Below, piece after piece: positions 27,086 to 39,310 of a stretch of 64,000 nt of DNA. Numbering within the stretch: the stretch's first letter is position 1; every line of letters begins with the position of its first letter. The notes under the pieces are model-generated. The model did not search any database and had not been told where the DNA came from. It worked only from the letters and a program-made list of their open reading frames with translations. The position numbers and the translations under genes were made by a program. Location of the stretch: the NCBI RefSeq assembly GCF_901709675.1, contig NC_051088.1, positions 8,646,193 through 8,710,192 of the forward strand, read 5' to 3'. This stretch comes from Syngnathus acus. Lineage: Eukaryota; Chordata; Actinopteri; Syngnathiformes; Syngnathidae.

Positions 27086-27597
27086 AATAGAAATAAAAAA
27101 AATTAAAGCATTTGCATATTGTAATTTTGAGGAGAATAATTGTAAAAAATAAAAAAATATCCCGATAATGTCTTCCTTACACATGATATATCTGTGACTG
27201 TGTATTTTGTATCTGTATTTTCATTGGAGAGTGATGCCACACTTGTGCTCATGCAAGGAGAGCAGCACTCTCATTGATGGAAAATTGCCTTCTTTTTTTG
27301 TTTATATTTTGTAACATTTTCCATTTTTTTCATGAAAACACATCAAGTAAGAGTGGCATCATGACCAGCGATTATATGAGACGAGGGTATTTTACACCTG
27401 AAATCAATACATAGCAATATTCCTGGTTCATGACAAATTGCATGATGTCATTCATGGGAGCATTCAGAGTCTGAGTAAACTGCTACATCAGCAACATTAA
27501 CTACAGAGGGTCATGATGACATGATGAAAAATGTATTTTGTTAGGGACAACTGAAACATGTAATGGTAAAATGACTAGAGTGGCAAAATTGACTTAG

Positions 27598-27678
27598 GCA
27601 TTTGTTCATATTTTATGAGGTGAAAAATATGTGATCTCACTGAATTTACTGGAAGTGACCAATAAACATTGTTTGAGC

Positions 27679-27680
<2 letters not shown>
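27598..27680 (-). repeat. Dispersed repeat unit next to a GT array (inverted partner of 50455-50535)
   Basis: Reversed, the segment reads CAATGCTCAAACAATGTTTA, TTGGTCACTTCCAGTAAATT, CAGTGAGATCACATATTTTT and CACCTCATAAAATATGAA. A closely matching plus-strand unit lies at 50455-50535. Both sit directly beside a CA/GT tract, on the same side of the unit. Confidence 0.75.
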
Positions 27681-27715
<35 letters not shown>

Positions 27716-27757
27716 GTGTGTGTGTGCGTGTGCGTGTGCGTGCGCGCTTGTGTGTGT
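27681..27757. repeat. GT array with GC interruptions
   Basis: A (TG)n array passing into TGCGTGTGCGTGCGCGCTTG. It joins the dispersed unit at 27598-27680. Confidence 0.95.
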
Positions 27758-28464
27758 AGACAGCACAGTATACATATGTATCAGACAAAGATAGCCATAT
27801 GTAAATCTTGCATTAGCTAATCAAAAATGCACTTCTCATCACAAAGCAGACACTCTTACATTATCTCATTGTGTATGTGTGCGTTGCGTGAATGTGTGTG
27901 TTTGTGTGTCTGTGTGTCGATGTGTGTCTGCATGGGTGCCTGTGTAGGATAGGAGAGTCACCTCTGGGACAAAGATAGTGCAATCCAACACTTTTAATTA
28001 CGAGAGTGAGTGAATATGGGGAAAGGTAAATTGCTCTGTCAAGCTGGGAAATGGGTTTTTTTTATGTTTGAGCTCTCCTCACTTGGCATTTCTATTATTC
28101 AACACGGAGAGAGGAAGGCTAGAATGGGGAGGAGAAGGAGGGCGGAGGAGAAAAAAAAGATGATTGTATGTACAGGACTTTGGCAAGTGCATGTTGAGAC
28201 ACTAAAGATTCACTCTTGTGGCGGGATTGAAAGGACCCCTTTCAATATATTGTCACTACAACGAAGCACAGAAGAACTCCTATAATACAACACTACCAAC
28301 ATTTTAAGGTCAAAAAGATCCTTAAAGTCACAAAAAAATAGAGACTTTGAGTTGCTGTTTTGTGACATTTCGTGTGAGCGAGCTTGCAAAAGATGATCAC
28401 AAGTGATTATTACGCTAGCAGCAAGAATGGAACTTCTGTGTATGCGTCTGTTTTGGCTGTTCAG

Positions 28465-28812
28465 TCCATCCATCCATCCATCCATCCATCCATCCATCCA
28501 TCCATCCATCCATCCATCCATCCATCCATCCATCCATCCATCCATTTTCTGTAGCTCTTGTCCCCACAGGGGTCGCGGGCGTGCTGGAGCCTATCCCAGC
28601 TGTCAACGGGCAGTAGGAGGGGGACACCCTGAACCGGTTACCAGCCAATCGCAGGGCACACAGAGACGAAAAACCATCCGCACTCGCACTCACACCTAGG
28701 GGCAATTTGGAGTGCTCAATCAGCCCACCATGCATGTTTTTGGGATGTTGGAGGAAACCGGAGTGCCTAAAGAAAACCCACGCGGGCACGGGGAGAACAT
28801 GCAAACCCCCCA
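28465..28812 (-). repeat. SINE-like dispersed repeat, copy 3, with long CCAT tail
   Basis: The body 28546-28812 matches the family (GTCCCCACAGGGGTCGCGGG, CCAGCCAATCGCAGGGCACA, GAAAACCCACGCGGGCACGG). The tRNA-like head is missing after GCAAACC. On its 3' side the copy runs into an about 81-bp CCAT/ATGG array (28465-28545), an expanded SINE tail. Confidence 0.88.
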
Positions 28813-29639
28813 TTCAGTACAATGTACAATAATAAAAGAAGTGCTGAATAAACAACGTAAAAGCAGCTGCTAGGACTCTTTGGCTGAGCTGACAAAATTC
28901 CTCTCAACTGACCTCTAGTCTTAGAATGACCAGCAATGAACTTGTTGTAAGTGTAGTTTGATTTTTAGCAGTAGGTTTGCCTATTTCTACAGTGTTGTCC
29001 GGTAGGTCTATACTAGGGACATGAGTCCAATCAAATTTGACCAACTAATCATGAAAAATGGCACATGGTCTGAAATAACACTGATTTATTAATTTAACAC
29101 AAGGAAATTGAGGTCATTATAAATTATTTAACTACCTCCAAAGTAGAACATGGTTGGTTTTTGTTAGAATACAAAAGTGGGATAAGAAGGGAGAAGTAAA
29201 TGTCTTTGGCAAACACTTGCATGGTCCATGTGTATGATTGTTGCGAGAGATAAGAGTGACAGATATCAAAGAGTCTTTTGGTGCTTGAATAAAGTCAAAA
29301 TCACTATCTGTACCAGTGGCTTTGCAAATCCGGCTCAGTTCTATTTATTTGATTTCAGACCAGATACAAATTTTGCAATGGACTATGAATGATTGAAATC
29401 TGCATTTTAATACAGCCAAATGTTTTCATATGTAATGATGAGAAACATTGAAGTCAAAAGTCACTGTTTCATCTATTTTTTTATGTATTCCATATAGGCA
29501 AAGATAGCTGTCAAGGTGGCAATACAATGTTATTAAATGTCCATTCAGTGATGGATGTTTAGTTTAGCTTTTTTAAAATGTAATAAATGCATGTTTGTGT
29601 ACAATAAAGTATCAGATAGGAATGGGAATGCTAAATTTT

Positions 29640-29870
29640 AATTTTAATTGAATGGCAGAGTAGTTGGCACATCCAACTCACAGTTTGGAGGTTGGGGGTT
29701 TGAATCTGGGCTATTGCCTTCCTGTATAGGATTTGGATGTCATTCCAATGCCTCTGTTGGGTTGTCTTCATGTGCTCTGCATTTAATTGGCAACTAGTCC
29801 AGGTTGTTCCCCACCTCTCGCTCAAAGACGTGGGATAAACTTGAAAAATGCTGGCTGAATGTCAATTTTC
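29640..29870 (+). repeat. Old SINE-like copy with tRNA-like head
   Basis: GGCAGAGTAGTTGGCACATC resembles an A box and GGTTTGAATCTGG a B box, followed by TGTCTTCATGTGCTCTGCAT, GCAACTAGTCCAGGTTGTTC and CCCCACCTCTCGCTCAAAGA. The layout is that of the fish SINE family, with many changes. Confidence 0.55.
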
Positions 29871-32095
29871 AAAATTTGTGCTAAATCATGCATACTCTGA
29901 GTTCGATATCAAGTATTGGGTAGATTGATTTAAATAAAAACATCAAATACTCTAAATGCTAAAGTAAGCTGAATACAGTCAGGTCATTCTGCTACTTAAG
30001 CTAAACACGGACTGCAGAAGGAAATTGCTTTTTGCAAAGTTCAGATGTGTACGGCTTCAGAAACTGAAATATTGTCATCACCAATAGGCTTGGTCACCAC
30101 TGTCAAACTAGGACAAATTATTTAACACTATAATCCAAAAGCCTCGGGTTCAGACAATGCTCCAGAGAGGCTTCTGGTGCCCTTTCATGATGAATGCATT
30201 AAGTAGGAGAGTGAGATCTTCTGCTATCTGAAGCCCCTTCCATGAGAGCACTTGTTCTTGTACTCTCGTGTAGATTCAAAACGAAATGAAGAAATGCCAC
30301 AAGATGATTGACAAAAGGAAACAGGGTAAATCCAACAAAGCAATTATAGTGTTCCACCTTTCTGGCACACGTACTCACACCTCGATTTCGGACAGATTCT
30401 GAGAATGGTTGTGAAAATCGTCAGTGTTCCAGCTTTAGAGGGGAACTGCAATTACGTGCTTCCCAAACAAAATCCTTTTACTCTGTCTCTTCTAGGACGC
30501 GATGAATAGGATCATACATGTACTTCCTACTTAAGCATATTGACCCTTACATGAGAGTATCACTGCGGCCCATCATTGTGGTTTTTACAAGGCTTTTATC
30601 CTGTCTTCCCTACAGTCGCGGCGCTAACCCTCACAGACATATTGGTGCTCATCAAAAAATAAAACACTTGGCTTGAATAATTGAGAACGACTTTTCTGGT
30701 GCCAAGAACGAATCTCTTTAATGTAGATAACAGCAAATGAGAGGGAACCTATGGGAACACTTGAAACATGAATGACTTGTCAGCTTTTAACATTGCTGAG
30801 AAAAGTGCTGAGCAATACTAGCTTTGCATTACAGGATGCTTCTTGGAAACAAAAGGAATGATAATGGTGAGCCTTAGAATCTCTAATAACTGTTTTTATA
30901 AACTGTTTTTAGCTCATCTGTGTTTTTCTTGCTTATGGAAATTTGAGTGAGAAAAAAGTTTGTGCTGTGTGGCTATTAATTAAAAATAGCTTTTTCGTTG
31001 ATATGTTTCATATGAGACATCTTTGGAGATGTGCTTTTGATCAGTTGAAGGTCATTTTTATGCAATACCTCCTCGTGTAGCCTTCCCTTTGCACTGACTT
31101 TGTATTCATGGATCTCCTCTTTGGTATAGTCTAAGCCTCTTTTTTGGCACTGCCGTCCTTGATGGACAAGCTTAATTCCCCAGTCAGGCCAACACTGTCC
31201 ATTTATATCAATTACACGAGACTTCTTCACTGTGCTCATCCAGACACATGGAAGTCAATTATGTCTAATCTTTGGTAAATTACACAGCACTCACAAGGCA
31301 GTTCTGTCTATGCGCCGGGAACATCTCACTGAAGGTTATCACAGTGTGGTCATTAGCTGCTATGAGATAAGAGTCTTGCAGGTAAGAAATGAGAAGAGGA
31401 CAAAAAGTAGAGCAACGCAAAGGGTCATATGTTATGTGATACGTAGTGATGATTATGCTCTGATACACTCGAGCAATTGTGTGCTTTGACATCAGTCCTT
31501 TGTTCACAAGTCAGATAGGAAAAATCAAGTGTTTCAATCAATGATTGCTCTGTTTTTTAATGTTGGGGGTGAAATATGGTGACATTCTGTGTCTTTAAAG
31601 ACATGTAGGAATGTGTGTAGGAGTTTTAAATCCTCTACAAAGCAGACACTTTGAGCAGAATCTTTTTCACATTGTTTTTGAAATGATTACAACAGTCTTG
31701 TTTGAGTGCGTACAGACATGCATCGTTCTCTTTTGAAGTTCTTTAGGGTAGGGGTGGTCTTTGAAGACATTTGAGGCAGGTATTTTTAATGATATTAATG
31801 TTCCGATGAAAATATGTACGTAGGTGCAATATATTCATGTTCATGCTCAAAAGGTCAAATATATTCCTATTTTTTGTGCGTTTCCTCCTATTTGCTTTGC
31901 GTCATTCTTTCTGAAAATGTGTATGTTGCATGTATTTGGCACTGTTTACAAACAGGCGGATCCTTGTATCATATGTATCACCGGCCGATATTGATATTTA
32001 TTCATGACTTGTGTGTTGTCAGTGGCAACTGTATTCTAATGTCGATAAGCTACTTAAAAAGCTGTTAAATGTTTGAGAGTATGTTCACACTTTAC

Positions 32096-32227
32096 CTGTT
32101 GATCAGTGAGAGTGTACAAGTATTGGTGATCTGGGCTGAAGAGCAAATCTTTCAGGATGGGGCTGCCTTCGTTCACGAGGACGCTTTCATACAGCAAAGC
32201 CGGTTGGGAAACTGAGTTGACAAGGAT
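32096..32227 (-). CDS. plxna1: Plexin-A exon A: end of the sema domain
   Basis: This 132-bp internal exon encodes 44 residues in phase 0-0, from [16 protein letters not shown] to [14 protein letters not shown]. Class A plexins are single-pass semaphorin receptors, and this piece is the last strands of the seven-bladed sema propeller just before the first PSI domain. The acceptor is CCTCCTAG and the donor is CAG/GTAAAG. The EGSPIL-DL core followed by YLY is what I recall from plexin-A1 at this point; A2 and A4 have a different blade end as I remember them. The next exon opens in the same frame with VTRVPVESC, the expected continuation. The preceding sema exons are not in the window. Class A assignment is firm; the A1 paralogue is recall only. 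Confidence 0.93.
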
Positions 32228-33639
32228 CTAGGAGGGGTTAAGCAGAAAAAGACAATGTATTTTATAATTTGAAATGCCATCTCAATGTTCAACAAGCACT
32301 CAGAAAACATTTCCATCAGGCATGATTGCCACAATACAACTAGTATTTGACCCTGGCAAAAATGTGTCACTGTCCCCAATCACGGAATTTAGACACCCAA
32401 TTGTGAGTCAACAATAAACAACAAATGAACCAAAATTCAATCAAAAACAGTGATGCACAAAATATCTTATGGTAAATTCAAAGATTTCTCTACCAATACA
32501 GTTGGATTTTTTTATTTATTTAATTACTTTCAACCAAAAAATGTGTGTCATACATATTCATGTTTGAAGTGAGCTACATTTTATTTAACTTGATAGAGGT
32601 GAAAGCAGAGCTCCAAAGAATGTGAAATTGATCTATCACGTAAACCTTTCCCAAGGCGTTTCAAAACTTTTTACCACATTCAAATATTTCAGTATTTCCC
32701 TCTCTGGGTAGTTTTTATCTGTCAAATCAACAACAGCATTGCCTTTATATTTTTCAACAGAAGCTTTGGCCTGTCAACACAGTCGGTGAGCATCTTTCTT
32801 GAGAGCTGAAATCCACTTTTGTATAAAAGGTAAGAACTGCATTGATGATGAATCAGCCTTGAGAAGATTCTCAGCGGGATGTTTTATCAAAATAATTTCA
32901 GGATTTGCTCTATAAAGGAAAATGTCTTGGCTCTGAGTTTACAACAAAATGAAATCAAATGCCTTGTGTGAAGAAAAGCTTGAACAAGGACAGCTACTCA
33001 CTTCACTTTTGTTCTTTAAATAAATCGGTTTGAAAGAACGGGGGGAGGGGCAGAGAAGTTGACCTTACTTTCAGACATTTTTAAGATGGCCATTATGGAA
33101 ATTCGCAGGTTCATTGAAGACTAAACTGCCTATTGTGTTGAAGGTGATTTGGAATGTTTTTGGAAGGAATACTCAAACATTCTAGAGAGACGTGCAATGA
33201 ACAAAAAAGGTAAAACAAAGTTATGTGAAGTGAAGTTATGTGGGAACGATGATCACCGACAGGCAAATTGCCCTACAGCTCCGGGCAGAGGGCAGTTGGA
33301 GGGGGATTTAGGTCAGCTGGCACAGAAGGGACGCAGAGGGGCACAGGTGAGCGTACGCTCTCATCTCTTCCAATAGCCTGCAGGTTTCTGCTCTCATCTT
33401 GCGACCTGTGAAATCTAGTTAAGCTCCATTTCCATCAAACTGTAATACTCTTTATTTTATTCATCTTTCTTTCTCAGTTTTTGATGAATTTAGGTCCGAC
33501 AATTTGCGATAATGCTTTTACTTTCTTAGGGTTGTGGATGAGCTGAAGCACAGCTGACATTGGGCAAGAGATAATGTTCATCTGGGACTGGTCACCCAGA
33601 GAGCACATTTAGGGAAGATATAGGATCCTCATCAAATCT

Positions 33640-34350
33640 AACATGTGGGGTGTGGGATGTACCAGCCGCAGCACCTGGAGAAAACCCGCGCAGTACTTCT
33701 GCTCGTTTTCATTCCACTCCTTTCCATTGCATGCTTCCACCTATCTAAACATTCTTCCACCTGCTCCCTGCTTTCACTGCAGATCACAAGGTCATCTACA
33801 AACATGGTCCATGGAGATTCCAGTCTAACCTCATCTGTCAGCCTATCCATCACCATTGCAAAGCAGAAGGGGCTTAGAGTTGATCCCTGATGCAGTCCCA
33901 CATCCACCTTAAACTCCTCAGTCACACCTAGAGTAGGCCGCATGACTGCTATACTATCGTCACACATGTCCTGGACTATTTTAACACTTCTCTGCCTCCT
34001 TGAACACTCTTGGTGGCTTTCTCTAGATAGACAGATATGATGCAGTTCCAGCTGACAAAATCTGCATCTGTAGTACTCTTCCTATAAGCATGGAACCTTA
34101 TTGTTGTTGACAAATACTCACTTCTGTTCTGAGTCTAGCTTACACTACTCTTTCTCATAATATTATTGTGTGGCTCATGCCTTTAATTCCTCCGTAGTTC
34201 CAACAACTCTGCATCTTACCCATGTTCTTGTAAATGGGCACCAGTACACCTTTCTTATATTCATCAGGCTTCTCACCCTGTAGAATTCTATTTTGGACTC
34301 TGGTCAAAAACTCCACAACCACGTCTCCCGAGATGCTTCCAGACCTTCAC
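33640..34350 (-). pseudogene. Non-LTR retrotransposon reverse transcriptase relic (RTE-like)
   Basis: Minus-strand translation shows reverse transcriptase blocks in the right order. Near 34290-34140 is GEKPDEYKKGVLVPIYKN followed by KMQSC-NYGGIKGMSHT, then a damaged stretch, then near 33940-33700 EEFKVDVGLHQGSTLSPF, FAMVMDRLTDEVR, and FVDDLVICSESREQVEECLD. The catalytic F/Y-A-D-D motif reads FVDD here, and one residue before it appears lost. GLHQGS-LSPF with ESPWTM-FADD is what I recall from the RTE group of fish LINEs. Frame breaks interrupt it and both ends are missing, so it is a dead fragment within the plexin intron. Confidence 0.85.
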
Positions 34351-34814
34351 AGGTCTGGGGAAATTAGCTATGGTAAGTAAATTATTAGAGAACATGTAAG
34401 AAGTCTTGACAACCTCTGTAGAAACGCTTGAGACACATGTGCAAAATGATTTTTTTTTCGTTCACCTTAACATAGTGACGCAGCCGCGTGAGAAGCGTCT
34501 CACCACTCATGTACGAGCCATGCTGCGTGTCATCAAGAGAGCCTATTTTTCTGCTTGCAGCCAAAAAGAGACTACAAATGATATGTGGTTCTTTCGAGCA
34601 TTCTATTTTGAGGGCCATTATCAAAGGCAACCAAATCCAGCCTGACAGGGTTGGCATACTTTTAAATCTGGTAGCAATACCTGCAGGAGTTTCATTAATG
34701 TTCATTAAATAACAGTGAAAATGTGGGATGAAAAATTATGAAAAAGAAACACGACATTATGATCAGCAATCTGCGTTTGTTTGTGCCTGAAATTGTGTTA
34801 CAGCACGACTTCCT

Positions 34815-35090
34815 CTATCCATTTTAGGGTGTGCTGGAGCCCAGCCCAAATGATTTTGGGCATAACAAGGTACAACGTACAAGGCCCAGAGAGGCAAGAC
34901 AAGCAACTAGCCGCATTCACATTCATTCTCAATTTTACAATCTTAAATTTAATTTTAGAAATTTAATCATGCATGTTTTTTAAATGCAGCAGGAAGCCAG
35001 AGCATAAAGAGGACATAGAAAATTCAAACAGGGAAATCGATGCCCAGATTCGAACCACCAACCTCAAAACATTGAAGTGATTCACTGCAT
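34815..35090 (-). repeat. Very old SINE-like remnant
   Basis: The plus strand reads GGGTGTGCTGGAGCCCAGCC near 34828, then AATCATGCATGTTTTTTAAA, and finally CAGATTCGAACCACCAACCT near 35048. The order of these pieces matches the SINE family, but the sequence between them is heavily eroded. Confidence 0.5.
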
Positions 35091-35698
35091 ATACCACTTT
35101 TTTTACAATGTAGTTTTATTCTGTTCCATTATTTTAATCATTATTTTAAGCAATCTGCTGTTTCTGCTTTTGCGACTTCCAAACACCTGAACTTCCCCTC
35201 TGTAAATCATCAAAACATGATGATTTCATTTATTTCATTTTTGAAACTAATAAAAGGTTTTGAAGCCAAATAAATATTTCATAATTTACCTATTCATGTT
35301 CAACATTATCAATCAATAGCCCACGCTTCATAGCCCATTTTGTGGCGTCACTGACGCCTCATTTTCAATATCTCCTCATCTGTTTTTTCCCCCCGTTAGT
35401 CATACACTTCTTTGTCCCACTTATATGTTAGTGACCTTATCAGCGAACTATGCACTTAATTACGTGACTGGACAAGTAGAGGGTAGAAAAGGGCAGTGAA
35501 GGGATTGTGATGGCGAATAGGGAAAAGTGGGGAAGGTAATATAGGAGCCGCAGTATTTGTTAACCTTATTAGCGTTTCTCATGGAAACCAATGTTTAAAC
35601 TGGCCAGTGAAGAAGAGTAATGATGCAGAGTCCAAAATATTCAAGTAGCTCTTTGATGATGGAATGAACAAAAGGAGGCACTTGCTTAATGAAATTTG

Positions 35699-35703
<5 letters not shown>

Positions 35704-35777
<74 letters not shown>
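35704..35777. repeat. GT array, left arm of a GT/AC inverted pair
   Basis: A pure (GT)n array followed by GCGCGTGCATGCATGCG. An AC array of similar length begins 82 bp later, on the other side of a unique spacer. Confidence 0.97.
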
Positions 35778-35781
<4 letters not shown>

Positions 35782-35859
35782 TGCATGCATGCGTGAGCTC
35801 TATTAAAATTGATTTTGCGCTCATCCATTGATGAGGGTTTTGGTAAATGCTCATGTCTG

Positions 35860-35897
<38 letters not shown>

Positions 35898-35931
35898 AAC
35901 ACACACGCACACACACACACACACACACACA
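35860..35931. repeat. AC array, right arm of a GT/AC inverted pair
   Basis: An (AC)n array with a few AAAC and ACGC units. It is complementary to the GT array at 35704-35777. Confidence 0.97.
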
Positions 35932-36019
35932 ATGGTGATCTATGAGAATACTACAACCAAACCGAATTTCAAAAACATGCATGTTGTTTGAAGACAGTTT
36001 GAAGAATCGAAGACTAAAT

Positions 36020-36230
36020 CACAGGCCAGATCGCACCTGCCACACCATTCTATGGGTAAGTGCTGTGAAATCTTGTGCATCAACTTCCACATTTTTTGCT
36101 AAAATCTACCGCAATTCCAATTGTCATGAAATAGCAATCAAACGTTTATATGATTTCACAGACATATCATTCCACAGAGGGAAACCGTAACTACAGTGTG
36201 GCCTGCAACAAAAATGAGTTTTACACACTG
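36020..36230. mobile_element. Degraded, deleted copy of the GGCCCG hAT-like family
   Basis: The 211-bp segment matches both ends of the copy at 60893-61210: CACAGGCCAGATCGCACCTG at the left, and GAGGGAAACCGTAACTACAG followed by TGTGGCCTGCAACAAAAATG at the right. The flanks GACTAAAT (36012-36019) and CTCTAAAT (36231-36238) resemble decayed 8-bp target duplications. It is shorter and more diverged than the 60.9-kb copy. Confidence 0.7.
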
Positions 36231-36257
36231 CTCTAAATTGTCAGTGTGCAAATGAAA

Positions 36258-36385
36258 ATGGTTGCCTGTATGTGAACTGCATTTGAATGGTGACCAGTCC
36301 AGGGTATAACCTGCCACTCGTCCATTAGCTGGAATAGGCTCTAGTCCAACCATGGTGAGCACTATTGAAAATGGCTGGATGAAGA
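36258..36385 (+). repeat. Fragment of the SINE-like family (3' half)
   Basis: GGTGACCAGTCCAGGGTATA, CTGCCACTCGTCCATTAGCT and GGAATAGGCTCTAGTCCAAC correspond to the 3' half of the family in plus orientation, ending near AATGGCTGGATGAAG, a decayed ATGG tail. It lies directly beside the hAT-like copy at 36020-36230. Confidence 0.6.
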
Positions 36386-38989
36386 AAGTTGGAATCAAAA
36401 GCCAGAGATCTGTCTGAATGCTCAAGTGTGTGTGCAAGTACGCATGTGTCTAACCCTGACTGGAGGGCATCCAAAGTATCACAGCATACCTGCTGACTAC
36501 ATGTCTGCACACCCCTCTCTCTCCCACACACACACACATGCACTGGCCACACAGGTGACTTGTAGTGAAATTAATCATTGTTCCTCTGCCGCACCACCGC
36601 TCTCACAAGAAGATAGCCGACGGTGAGACACACACTTGCACGCACACAAATGTGCACACATTTTTTCTAGTCAAAAGAGTGACAAGCAAACAGCTGGCCC
36701 GTGACAACAGTTAATAAATAATCTGCTTTGCTGAAACAAATCTTTATGATTTTGGGCAAGAATATTTTTGGGAAAACAATTAAAAACATCAAAACCGTAG
36801 CATCAAAACAAACTGTAAATACTCACTGATTAATTTTATTAATGAGGAAAAATGTTTTGCTTCAGTTTCAAGGTGATACAATTACACTGGCAGGATTTTT
36901 TTATCCTTTTGTTGCATGCCTCACTCAAGACTATTAGCGCTGTTAAAGTTTGTCACTTAAACTTATGGGAGCTTAAGTCATTATCCCTTTACATATTCCC
37001 TTAACTATCATGCACGGGATGACACTTTCCCAACAGAGTCGATTAATGGGAAAGATGCATTTGTATTTAACTCAGAGGCACAGTGACAGAAGTTTCTTTT
37101 AGGATTTTCAAATGAAGCAATATGACAGACAACTCCAGTATTGTCACTCATGCTTGAGGAAAACAATTTACCGTAGATGGAAATTTCGAGACTGGGATTA
37201 ATGAGATGTTTGTTTTCTTTTCTCCTTGTCTTGCACATTCAAATGTGCTGTAAGAATCTGGGTTATGTTTGCAATTGGTTAAAACATTTAAACGTTGCTT
37301 TGATATCTGTTTGTGTAAAAGACTACGAAAGTATAGCGACGCCTTCATTTCCTACAATTAATTGTTCCTAAAACTTGCCAATTTTTGTGCTGTATGTTAA
37401 TCAGTTATTATCATTTCACAAGTTTTAATCATTTACAATTGAGTAGTGGGATCTTTGGGGGCTCCTACATAGGGACCACATTTGCATAATGTGCTACTTA
37501 ATTAAGTGACAAAACAGAAAAATCACTCACGTCTTGATATGGTAGATTTGAATTTAAATCAAGTGGAACTGTCACGTTAGGGTTGAGACCAAATTCAATT
37601 AAGTCTTTTTTTAAGGCTCCTCTTCCTTCCACCCCTCAGTGTGGAGATACAACTAAGGCAGACAGCGCTAAAACAGCAGCTCTATATTCTTCCCACAGAC
37701 AGAATCTGCAGTATGGCCATAATGAAATCCACACACTTGCTGCAGAATTTCATGTAATTGTTTGGAAGTTGGTGAAAAAGTTTCTGGGAAAAGGTAGCCT
37801 GCGTCTCAGAAAAACATCTTTCTGTGTGTACATTACAGGGTACTCTTTGCATTTGTCAAGAGCAATCATCTCAACAATAATAATGCCCCTTTATTAAACA
37901 CAACAGTATATATTTTTCTTAACTAAAAGTTGTCCAAAGTTTTCTGATTCTTGGTTCTCAAAAGTAATAATTTGCGGATTTCTCAGATCCTTTGTGATAG
38001 AAGACTGATTTATCTTTTGTGTGGCATTTGCAAACATCTACTTTGAAAAAAAATGACCGTCTATACTTTTTGTGAGTGTGATATTGCTTATCTACTGGTT
38101 AGTTGGTTTTTTTTCTTAATCACAAATAATACCAAATAAACAAAATATTGTTAATAATCAGTAATCTGATTTTTTAAATAGACTAATGCAATCAAAATCG
38201 TATCAAACTATTTGATTAATCAATGAAATAATTAATAGAATAATAGCTTTAAAAATATTCCACAGTGACACTCTTACATATGAGGCATGCAATACGGCAC
38301 CAAATACTCTCGACAATGTAGGAAATCATACACTGCAGTGTGTCGGGCTGAAAAGTTCAAGGGTAACGCAAAGTGAATGACATGATAGGCACTTGGACCC
38401 AAAGCCCTGAGCTATTGTTTTCAAAGTGCCGCCATAACGGCTTTATGCTGACAGAGCTGAGATGAATGAGGACTATTCGAAGAAAATGGTCATCTCTCTA
38501 ATTCCTTTTGTGTAAATCTATTTCCTTTCTCTTTCTCTCTTCTTGTACTCCTTTATCCATCTCTACTTGTCACTTGCTCTTTTGCATTCCTTGATGCACC
38601 ACCACAGCTAACACACATGAGCAGCCAAGCAGAACACACTGGCTGTGTATAGTTCAGCGTTGCAGCTCGTGTACTCCCCCAGTACGTTTGTGTGTGTTTT
38701 CCTTCCTTTGCCCTGCAGTGAGTGGTGAAAGTACAACTCAACGAGTTCAATTTGTCAAGAGCGGAAAGGTGCGGCCCTCGAGGGCTCACGGACAGCTGTC
38801 GACAAGGCGACAAGAGAAGGTTTAAAAGGAAAAGAAGGGGAATTCACACGCACACATACACACACTCGGTCAATACTGTCCCATTATGCAGTTGATTAAA
38901 GCAAATATGAGAATGGAATGATGCTCCTTCAGTGTGTGTGAGTGTTGATAAAGTGCAGTCAAGACCTCTGTGTTGACTCAGCAATTAAT

Positions 38990-39310
38990 GTGTGTGTCAG
39001 TAAACAAGGGCACCGCCCCACTGGACGACGAGTCATTAATAAAGATGCTCTGCCTCAGAATGATCGCAACCTGACCCGGACGAGCCAGATCAAGAAAACA
39101 ATGTCTTGGCGCGTCCGACGGTTTGAACGTTTATTGAGTGAATGATAAATGTCTCTGCCTTTCGCTCTCCTTCTGTGGCGAATTGCCGCTGTTTATTAAT
39201 TCTTGGCTGCAGAGGAGAGGGCAAGAGACTGATGAGCGGGACACATTTTGGACAGCCTCGCGTCAAAGGCCACAAGCGTAAGACAACAACACACACGCGA
39301 TATTTATGCC
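38990..39310. promoter_or_regulatory. CpG-richer block, candidate regulatory element
   Basis: This block has many more CpG dinucleotides than the sequence around it (CACCGCCCC, GGACGACGAG, CGGACGAGCC, TTGGCGCGTCCGACGG, GGCGAATTGCCGC, CCTCGCGTC). It contains no recognised repeat. It could be an intronic enhancer or an unmethylated island, but no promoter elements or exon are evident. Confidence 0.3.

Larger units (their letters stand above)
21423..32095 (-). other. Plexin-A intron A-B, 10.7 kb
   Basis: This intron carries a degraded inverted-repeat element (26023-26319), a LINE-tail-like piece (about 26985-27085), a repeat unit shared in inverted orientation with 50455-50535 (27598-27680), GT arrays (27681-27757 and about 27870-27940), a SINE-like copy with its CCAT array (28465-28812) and an old SINE remnant (about 29640-29870). 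No second gene is recognisable. Confidence 0.8.

Noticed and set aside
28465-28545. Regular tandem array resembling a CRISPR
   Set aside because: The units are 4 bp with no spacers; it is a microsatellite in a eukaryotic genome.
28210-28813. Frames with repeated MDGW or SIHP units, also at 40495 and 58624
   Set aside because: They are translations of ATGG/CCAT arrays and the SINE-like body.
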